From Bacteroidota bacterium (GTDB taxonomy: Bacteria; Bacteroidota; Bacteroidia; B-17B0; Aurantibacillaceae): a DNA stretch of 5,154 bases. The position numbers were made by a program, and so were the translations under genes. This document shows positions 1 to 5,154 of the stretch, piece after piece. The notes beneath the pieces were generated by a model, which worked only from the letters and a program-made list of their open reading frames with translations, had not been told where the DNA came from and searched no databases. Location: contig CANJJP010000162.1 in the NCBI GenBank assembly GCA_947474485.1, positions 1-5,154 on the forward strand, in the 5' to 3' direction. The first letter of the stretch is position 1; each line of letters begins with the position of its first letter.

Positions 1-1308
1 AAAAGCCAGTAAAAAAATCAGTAATAATAAGACATTCTCAATAGACGCAAATATTTCAAACTTGTTTTTATTTCCAAAAAAAAATGGTTTACAAAATACA
101 TTAAACAAGGCTTCAGGTGCCATTTTAACAACAGAAATAAAAGAATTATTTAATCTCTTCTTTGTAATTGATGAATTAGATGGAACTGTAATGTTAATTA
201 AAGGATAAGTAGTTAATGTATCCATATTATCTTTCACATAAATAGTGTCCTTAAAATTTGGGTAGTTCCAATACATGTAATTTACATGAGGCTTGATAGT
301 GTAGAGTTCTTGTTTGTCATCAATTAATTTAATATTTTTAATATCCGCATAATCTAATCGAACATATTGTTCACCTTTATAAAAGAAAATTCCGCCATAA
401 CCAGTACTTACAAAATCATTCTGGCGTTGCACTATAATTGAGATAATATCTTTTTTTAATACAAACTTTGAAATCATCATTCCAGATGAAACAACAAGAG
501 TAAGAATTCCAGCGTACAAAAAAACCGACTTGGAGTTAGGCTTCTTATGTAAAAAAATAAAAACTACAATTGGAAACAATATGATTAGCAAAACATAAGG
601 CTTTATAAATACAAAGAGAAAAACAGAAATCACAAACAATAATATAAACTTTAGTTTTCTTTCTTTCTTAAGGAACAACATGAAAGTGCTATAGATAAAA
701 GTACCAAGTAAAAACACCACGATTGCCTCTTTTAACACTCCACTAGTCCAAAAATAAACAGAGGGGATAAATAATAAAATTAAGAGTAAAACAAACTCTT
801 TGTTTTTAAAATACACCTTAAAACTTTTATACATTAACCATTCACCAATAAAAGAAAGAATCACCATAAATAATGCTTGCGCCTCGTACTTACCGAAGGT
901 AAACAACATTAAAAAGGCATTTATTCGTGTTACTCCTCTACTATCGTTTAAAAGAAAATCGTTATTACCAACTACTGTCCATTTATCCATTAAACTGAAA
1001 TAGTTTATATATAAAGCATCCGATTGCATTTCACTATGAAAACCAAACAACATTCTAATATAATCAAGTGGGTTTTGTTTTAATGAGCTATAAATTATAT
1101 TAGCATCATGCATAATACTTTGCGTATCACTATTAAATAAATTTTTAGATGAATCAACTGCAAAAACCAAGATATAAAAAACAAAACCCAAACATTTTAA
1201 AGAAAATAAAAGTCCAAGTTGTTTACGCGAAATGAATGCATCTTCAAAAGCCCTATTCTTAAAAAGTAAGAATGTGAAAATTAAAAAATATAACAGGGCT
1301 AATAACAA
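1..1308 (-). CDS. Polytopic membrane protein, putative polysaccharide polymerase-like (EpsG/Wzy type), 3' end cut by window edge
   Basis: Translating the minus strand gives 436 codons with no stop down to position 1, so the C-terminus lies outside the window. Taking the TTG at 1308-1306 as residue 1, hydrophobic segments lie near residues 2-16, 31-51, 129-153, 171-187, 194-213, 219-255 (probably two helices) and 262-283. A hydrophilic stretch of about 140 residues follows (about 284-425), then another helix begins at about 426 at the edge. A short loop holds NDSRGVTRIN (121-130), and IPSVYFWTSGVLKEAI (181-196) looks like a conserved family signature. From memory, Bacteroidota have hypothetical membrane proteins with similar PSxxFWxSGxxKE motifs in polysaccharide loci. 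The topology resembles EpsG/Wzy polymerases or O-antigen ligases, but no catalytic residue can be assigned. The glycosyltransferase gene on the same strand at the right edge supports a polysaccharide role. The start is uncertain: a TAG at 1317-1315 separates this frame from an upstream ATG at 1356, and the first in-frame ATG inside the gene (1113) would remove two helices. It could be a pseudogene if TTG is not used. Confidence 0.8.
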   Translation of the reverse strand, partial: MLLALLYFLIFTFLLFKNRAFEDAFISRKQLGLLFSLKCLGFVFYILVFAVDSSKNLFNSDTQSIMHDANIIYSSLKQNPLDYIRMLFGFHSEMQSDALYINYFSLMDKWTVVGNNDFLLNDSRGVTRINAFLMLFTFGKYEAQALFMVILSFIGEWLMYKSFKVYFKNKEFVLLLILLFIPSVYFWTSGVLKEAIVVFLLGTFIYSTFMLFLKKERKLKFILLFVISVFLFVFIKPYVLLIILFPIVVFIFLHKKPNSKSVFLYAGILTLVVSSGMMISKFVLKKDIISIIVQRQNDFVSTGYGGIFFYKGEQYVRLDYADIKNIKLIDDKQELYTIKPHVNYMYWNYPNFKDTIYVKDNMDTLTTYPLINITVPSNSSITKKRLNNSFISVVKMAPEALFNVFCKPFFFGNKNKFEIFASIENVLLLLIFLLAF

Positions 1309-1314
1309 ACAAAG

Positions 1315-1356
1315 CTAATTTAGAGTGCAAAACAAAGATAAGTTCTTATTGCTCAT
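1315..1356 (-). other. Short in-frame 5' extension of the membrane protein gene ending at TAG
   Basis: An ATG at 1356-1354 opens a 13-codon reading frame, MSNKNLSLFCTLN, closed by TAG at 1317-1315. It is in the same frame as the membrane protein, whose reading resumes L-C-L-L-L-A-L directly after the stop. The ATG is preceded by TTTGGAA, which contains a GGA close to the start. Three readings are possible: a nonsense mutation (for example AAG to TAG) in what was codon 14 of a longer gene; a leader peptide whose stop lies 6 nt before a TTG re-initiation codon; or chance, with TTG as the ordinary start. The hydrophobic helix begins immediately after the TTG, which fits the last reading about equally well. 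Confidence 0.35.
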
Positions 1357-1392
1357 TTCCAAAGACACTAAATCAGCGAAATTTACAAGAAT

Positions 1393-1400
1393 CAATCGTA
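1393..1400 (-). promoter_or_regulatory. Possible -7 element for the membrane protein gene
   Basis: On the minus strand this reads TACGATTG, one mismatch from the Bacteroidota -7 consensus TAnnTTTG. It lies about 37 nt before the ATG at 1356, a reasonable distance for a promoter. No clear TTTG-type -33 element sits at the expected spacing, so this is a weak, motif-only call. Confidence 0.18.
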
Positions 1401-1457
1401 CATTCCGTCATATAATTCATTAATTTTAAGCCAATTCGTCCTAGTAAACAATGGTTT

Positions 1458-1474
1458 AAAGTCAAGTTGACATT
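1458..1474. promoter_or_regulatory. Imperfect palindrome overlapping a TTGACA, possible clpB operator/promoter
   Basis: The sequence contains GTCAA-g-TTGAC (1461-1471) with perfect 5-bp arms around one central base. One mismatch further out the symmetry continues as AA/TT, giving 17 bp in all. The right arm is part of TTGACA (1467-1472), about 53 nt before the clpB start codon. No good TATAAT or TAnnTTTG follows at the expected spacing; the nearest candidate is AGATTGTG at 1491-1498. The symmetry is compatible with a dimeric regulator, but no known heat-shock operator (such as CIRCE) is matched. This is a candidate only. Confidence 0.22.
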
Positions 1475-1524
1475 TACAAGCCATTGGAACAGATTGTGAT
1501 GAGTCAAATAAAAATTATTACAAA

Positions 1525-4119
1525 ATGAATTTCGATAAATTTACAATCAAATCGCAAGAAGCCGTGCAGCAGGCATTAACCATTGCTACCATGAACGGAC
1601 AACAAGCCATAGAAAATGGACACATACTAAAAGCAATTTTAGATGCTGACCAAAATGTGACTCCATTTATCCTTAAAAAAATTGGTGTTAACCAAGATGT
1701 TTTTAAAAAGACCTTGGATAGCATCGTAAACTCTTACCCTAAAGTTAGTGGCGGTCAACCATACCTTTCAAACGGGGCAAACCAAACCATTGCAAAGGCA
1801 ACTTCTGCATTAAAGGATTTTGGAGATGAATTTATTTCTATCGAACATCTTTTAATTGGAATCTTAGCAAGTAGCGATAGCGTTTCCAAAATGATGAAAG
1901 ATGTAGGCTTTAACGAAAAAGACTTAAAAGCTGCCATTAATGAATTACGCAAGGGAAGTAAAGTTACAAGCCAAACACAAGAAGATACTTATAATGCATT
2001 AAATAAATATGCGGTTAACTTAAACGAGCAAGCTAAAAAAGGCAAACTTGATCCAGTAATTGGCAGAGACGAGGAAATACGACGTGTATTGCAAATTCTT
2101 TCGCGCCGTACTAAGAACAACCCAATTTTAGTTGGTGAGCCAGGCGTTGGTAAAACAGCGATTGCTGAAGGTTTAGCACATCGTATAAATAATGGAGATG
2201 TTCCTGAAAATTTAAAAAGCAAACAAATCTTTTCATTAGACATGGGTGCTTTAATTGCCGGCGCAAAATACAAAGGTGAATTTGAAGAGCGCTTAAAATC
2301 AGTAGTAAAAGAAGTTACTGGGGCAAACGGAGAGATTGTTCTTTTTATTGACGAGATACACACCTTAGTTGGCGCAGGAGGTGGTGGTGAAGGCGCAATG
2401 GATGCTGCAAATATTTTAAAACCTGCTTTGGCTCGTGGTGAATTAAGAGCTATTGGCGCAACAACATTAAACGAGTATCAAAAGTATTTCGAAAAAGATA
2501 AAGCATTAGAACGTCGTTTCCAAAAGGTCTTGGTGGATGAACCAAGTGCTGAAGATGCTATCTCTATCTTACGTGGTATTAAGGAGAAATACGAAGCACA
2601 TCACAAAGTTCGTATTAAAGATGAGGCAATTATTGCGGCTGTTGAGTTATCTCAACGTTATATTTCCGACAGATTTTTACCAGATAAAGCAATCGACTTA
2701 ATTGACGAAGCTGCATCTAAATTAAGAATGCAAATTAACTCTATGCCAATTGAATTAGATGCAATCGAGCGTCAGATAATGCAATTGGAAATTGAGCGTG
2801 AAGCAATGAAGCGTGAAAACGAAAATAAGAAAGTTGATATTTTAAATAAAGATCTTTCTGAACTTAACGATAAACGTACCGAATTAAAAGCACGTTGGCA
2901 AGGTGAAAAAGAATTAATCGAAAACGTTCAAAAATTAAAACTTGAAATTGAAAACTATAAACACGAAGCTACAGTAGCTGAGAAGAATGGTGATTATGGT
3001 AAAGTTGCTGAGTTACGTTATGGTAAAGTAAAAGAAGCGGAAGAAAGATTAAAAGAATTAGAAACAAATCTTACGACATCAAAAGACAGCGGCTCACAGT
3101 TATTAAAAGAGGAAGTTGATAGCGAAGATATAGCCGATGTAATTAGCGCTTGGACAGGCATACCAGTAGCACGCATGCTACAAAGTGAAAGAGAAAAACT
3201 ATTGCATTTAGAAGATGAGTTGCACAAACGTGTAATTGGACAAGAAGAAGCAATAGCAAGTATTTCTGATGCTGTTAGAAGAAGCCGTGCAGGATTACAG
3301 GACAGTAAAAAACCAATAGGTTCTTTTATTTTCCTTGGAACAACAGGTGTAGGTAAAACCGAATTGGCAAAAGCATTAGCTGAATTTTTGTTCAATAACG
3401 ATACGGCATTAACGCGTATTGACATGAGTGAATACCAAGAACGACATGCAGTGAGTAGATTAGTTGGAGCGCCTCCAGGATACGTTGGTTATGAAGAAGG
3501 CGGACAATTAACCGAAGCAGTTAGAAGAAAACCATACAGCGTTGTGTTACTTGATGAAATTGAAAAAGCACATCCTGATGTGTTCAATATCTTATTGCAA
3601 GTGCTAGATGATGGTCGCTTAACCGATAACAAAGGAAGAACAGTGAATTTCAAAAATACAATCATCATTATGACTTCGAACATTGGTTCGCATTTGATAC
3701 AAGAAAATTTTGAGAATTTAACTGAAGCAAACAGAGATGAAGTGTTGGCGAAAACAAAAAATCAGGTGTACGAGCAATTAAAGAAAAGCATTCGTCCAGA
3801 GTTTTTAAATCGTATTGATGAAGTTATTATGTTTGAGCCTTTAACTAGAGAGAACATGAACAAAATTGTAGAGATACAATTAAATTATATAATCAAAAGT
3901 TTAGCGGACCAAGAGATACATATGACAGTTACTGAAGAAGCAATCGATTGGTTATCGCAACTAGGATTTGACCCGCAATTTGGTGCACGACCTGTAAAAC
4001 GTGTAATTCAAAAACAAGTATTAAACGAGTTGTCGAAAGAAATACTTGCTGGCAAAATCAGAAAAGAGGAGCATATTAAATTAGATATGTTTGAGAATAA
4101 ATTGGTTTTTGTTAATTAG
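1525..4119 (+). CDS. clpB: ATP-dependent protein disaggregase ClpB (Hsp100)
   Basis: ClpB is a cytoplasmic hexameric AAA+ machine that, with DnaK/DnaJ/GrpE, threads aggregated proteins through its pore and so restores them after heat stress. The 864 residues match the usual length. Residues 1-145 form the double Clp_N domain. The first AAA+ module has Walker A GEPGVGKT (204-211), pore-loop Tyr249, Walker B LFIDE (273-277) and arginine fingers R330-R331. Residues about 400-530 form the coiled-coil M domain, with YGKVAELRYGK, which separates ClpB from ClpA and ClpC. The second module has Walker A GTTGVGKT (605-612), pore-loop Tyr653 in GAPPGYVGY, Walker B LLDE (675-678), an arginine-finger candidate at R757 and sensor-2 GAR (820-822). 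No ClpP-binding IGF/IGL loop was seen, as expected for a disaggregase rather than a protease partner. The ATG at 1525 gives the canonical MNFDKFTIKSQEAV start. It is preceded by A-rich DNA without a Shine-Dalgarno sequence. The gene is complete and looks functional, and it appears to be monocistronic. Confidence 0.98.
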   Translation: MNFDKFTIKSQEAVQQALTIATMNGQQAIENGHILKAILDADQNVTPFILKKIGVNQDVFKKTLDSIVNSYPKVSGGQPYLSNGANQTIAKATSALKDFGDEFISIEHLLIGILASSDSVSKMMKDVGFNEKDLKAAINELRKGSKVTSQTQEDTYNALNKYAVNLNEQAKKGKLDPVIGRDEEIRRVLQILSRRTKNNPILVGEPGVGKTAIAEGLAHRINNGDVPENLKSKQIFSLDMGALIAGAKYKGEFEERLKSVVKEVTGANGEIVLFIDEIHTLVGAGGGGEGAMDAANILKPALARGELRAIGATTLNEYQKYFEKDKALERRFQKVLVDEPSAEDAISILRGIKEKYEAHHKVRIKDEAIIAAVELSQRYISDRFLPDKAIDLIDEAASKLRMQINSMPIELDAIERQIMQLEIEREAMKRENENKKVDILNKDLSELNDKRTELKARWQGEKELIENVQKLKLEIENYKHEATVAEKNGDYGKVAELRYGKVKEAEERLKELETNLTTSKDSGSQLLKEEVDSEDIADVISAWTGIPVARMLQSEREKLLHLEDELHKRVIGQEEAIASISDAVRRSRAGLQDSKKPIGSFIFLGTTGVGKTELAKALAEFLFNNDTALTRIDMSEYQERHAVSRLVGAPPGYVGYEEGGQLTEAVRRKPYSVVLLDEIEKAHPDVFNILLQVLDDGRLTDNKGRTVNFKNTIIIMTSNIGSHLIQENFENLTEANRDEVLAKTKNQVYEQLKKSIRPEFLNRIDEVIMFEPLTRENMNKIVEIQLNYIIKSLADQEIHMTVTEEAIDWLSQLGFDPQFGARPVKRVIQKQVLNELSKEILAGKIRKEEHIKLDMFENKLVFVN

Positions 4120-4230
4120 GCGATAAAAAATATCTCTTATACTCTAAATTTTGATTGATTACTTTACTTTTTTAAATGGATACTAGTACTAATAATATCG
4201 AATTTATATAATTCATAAACAAAAAACAAT
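4120..4230. other. Convergent intergenic gap, AT-rich, with small palindromes
   Basis: This 111-bp gap separates the stop of clpB from the stop of the glycosyltransferase gene, which converge. It holds two overlapping 8-bp palindromes, TACTAGTA (4181-4188) and TAGTACTA (4184-4191), and an AT-only inverted repeat GAATT-tatat-AATTC (4200-4214). None forms a GC-rich stem followed by a T run, so no intrinsic terminator can be called for either gene. There is no open reading frame of note. Confidence 0.5.
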
Positions 4231-5154
4231 TTAAACTATCAACTTAAGAATCTTTCCAATATAATTATCCCAAGTAAAATCGCTTACTGCTTCGTGCGAG
4301 TTAATGCAAAGCTTGGGATAATTTGGATTATTAATTATCTCAATTATTAAAGAACTTAAATCATCACTTGGGCCACAGTAGTTCCCAAAATTTATTTGTG
4401 AGCCAAAGGTCTCAATAAACTCTGGGTATGGCGTTACAATAACAGGAACGTAATGATACATGGCTTCTATAGAGGCGGAAAAAGAAGCCCATTTTTCAGT
4501 GGTGTTTACAAACAATTTTGCCCCGTTTAAAATTTCGTAAAACTTTTTGCGCTGCTTGGTATCGCCTTTATCTAAATAACCATGGTACTGAACAAATGAA
4601 TGCCGCTCCCCTACTTCATTTGAGCTAATACCAATTACTTGCAAATCAATATTAGTTCCTGAAGTTTTAAGTTTTTCTATTGCTTTTATTAATACATGTA
4701 AACCTTCTAAATATTTGATTGCTCCGATAAACACAATAGAGTTTGTTCTTTTAGAAACATCTGCACTCAATTCATCCGAATTGGAGTTAATTACGTTTCC
4801 TAAATAATAAATATTCTTATTTGAATACTTTTGCTTCATATAAGCTGCAACCTTGGGAAATAAAACCACCACAGCATCCGCATTTTCTATACAAGTATTT
4901 TCTCTGTTCACACTTCTTTTCTCAAAACCATAAGGCTTACGTGCAGCAAAGTAATTTAATTGATGATCGTAAGTCCAATCACCAAACAACAATACAGGTT
5001 TATTGGTGTAGGATTTTGAAGAAAAACTAAAGGTTAAGAACACATGCAAATCAGCATTTGAAAATACTTGTACCGCCTTTTTTATCTTACGTTTGGTATC
5101 CCAATTATTTAATTTCGAACGATAATAGGTATAAGCACTTTTTTTAAAGAAAAA
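4231..5154 (-). CDS. Glycosyltransferase, GT4-like (GT-B fold), 5' end cut by window edge
   Basis: The minus-strand frame is open from the right edge to a TAA at 4233-4231, giving 307 visible residues. A TTG at 5049 could be taken as a start, but the frame continues upstream with protein-like sequence (VQVFSNADLHVFL), so the true start lies outside. Visible residues about 1-125 look like the second half of a GT-B acceptor domain, ending in ADAVVVLFPKVAAYM and YYLGNVIN, the usual link to the donor domain. The donor domain opens with VFIGAIKYLEGLHVLIKAIEKL (about 141-162). It continues with SASIEAMYHYVPVIVTPYPEF (about 226-246), the nucleotide-sugar binding region of GT4 enzymes, and ends with FTWDNYIGKIL (293-303), typical of the family C-terminus. 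The first glutamate of the EX7E motif is replaced by Trp, while the second is kept. The enzyme probably transfers a sugar from a nucleotide donor during surface-polysaccharide synthesis. Donor and acceptor cannot be told from sequence. Confidence 0.87.
   Translation of the reverse strand, partial: FFFKKSAYTYYRSKLNNWDTKRKIKKAVQVFSNADLHVFLTFSFSSKSYTNKPVLLFGDWTYDHQLNYFAARKPYGFEKRSVNRENTCIENADAVVVLFPKVAAYMKQKYSNKNIYYLGNVINSNSDELSADVSKRTNSIVFIGAIKYLEGLHVLIKAIEKLKTSGTNIDLQVIGISSNEVGERHSFVQYHGYLDKGDTKQRKKFYEILNGAKLFVNTTEKWASFSASIEAMYHYVPVIVTPYPEFIETFGSQINFGNYCGPSDDLSSLIIEIINNPNYPKLCINSHEAVSDFTWDNYIGKILKLIV

Noticed and set aside
800..1003. Plus-strand 67-codon reading frame starting with TTG
   Set aside because: It is antisense to the membrane protein frame, which is much longer, continuous and has convincing transmembrane composition. 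The short frame has no recognisable motif or start signal.
1323..1331. GAGTGCAAA, similar to the right half of the CIRCE heat-shock operator
   Set aside because: There is no matching TTAGCACTC arm nine bases upstream, the match itself is imperfect, and the site lies about 200 bp from the clpB start, next to the membrane gene start.
1421..1428. TAATTTTA as a -7 promoter element (TAnnTTTG) for clpB
   Set aside because: The final G is missing, no -33 TTTG lies at the right distance upstream, and matches of this quality are expected by chance in such AT-rich DNA.
1989..2363. Minus-strand 124-codon reading frame inside clpB
   Set aside because: It lies opposite the first AAA+ module of a clearly intact clpB and its length follows from the codon pattern of the sense gene; no family resemblance.
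3018..3425. Minus-strand 135-codon reading frame inside clpB
   Set aside because: It is antisense to the end of the M domain and the second Walker A region of clpB, with serine- and leucine-rich low-information content typical of a shadow frame.
4200..4214. GAATT-tatat-AATTC hairpin as a transcription terminator
   Set aside because: The stem is only 5 bp and almost wholly AT, and no T tract follows it on either strand.
4821..5030. Plus-strand 69-codon reading frame
   Set aside because: It overlaps the glycosyltransferase on the opposite strand, where the protein has clear GT-B family features; the plus-strand product resembles nothing.
5047..5049. TTG at 5049 as the start of the glycosyltransferase
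   Set aside because: The frame stays open to the right edge and the upstream residues read as normal protein; starting here would also remove most of the N-terminal domain of a GT-B enzyme.

Overview
The window is AT-rich bacterial DNA, most probably from the phylum Bacteroidota. Three things point there. The ClpB protein has the N-terminal sequence typical of that phylum and GTTGVGKT as its second Walker A motif. The start codons lack Shine-Dalgarno sequences and are preceded by A-rich DNA. The membrane protein at the left edge resembles a hypothetical family I associate with Bacteroidota surface-polysaccharide loci. I cannot name a genus.

Layout: (1) Positions 1-1308, minus strand, hold the N-terminal part of a polytopic membrane protein that runs off the left edge. 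It has about seven or eight hydrophobic segments and a large hydrophilic loop, and looks like an EpsG/Wzy-type polysaccharide polymerase, though this is not proven. Its start is ambiguous: an in-frame TAG lies between the only nearby upstream ATG (1356) and a TTG start (1308). (2) Positions 1357-1524 are the divergent intergenic region. It must hold the promoters of both neighbours and contains a 17-bp imperfect palindrome overlapping a TTGACA. (3) Positions 1525-4119, plus strand, hold a complete clpB encoding the 864-residue disaggregase, with all ATPase motifs intact. (4) Positions 4120-4230 are a short, very AT-rich convergent gap without a recognisable intrinsic terminator. (5) Positions 4231-5154, minus strand, hold the C-terminal part of a GT4-like glycosyltransferase whose start lies beyond the right edge.

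The two minus-strand genes fit a surface or exopolysaccharide locus: one transfers sugars, the other may polymerise or export. clpB sits between them on the opposite strand and is a general heat-shock protein with no obvious functional link. I see no mobile element, tRNA, rRNA, CRISPR array or other exotic system. The points most worth a second look are the start/stop conflict in the membrane gene, the uncharacterised membrane family itself, and the palindrome upstream of clpB.
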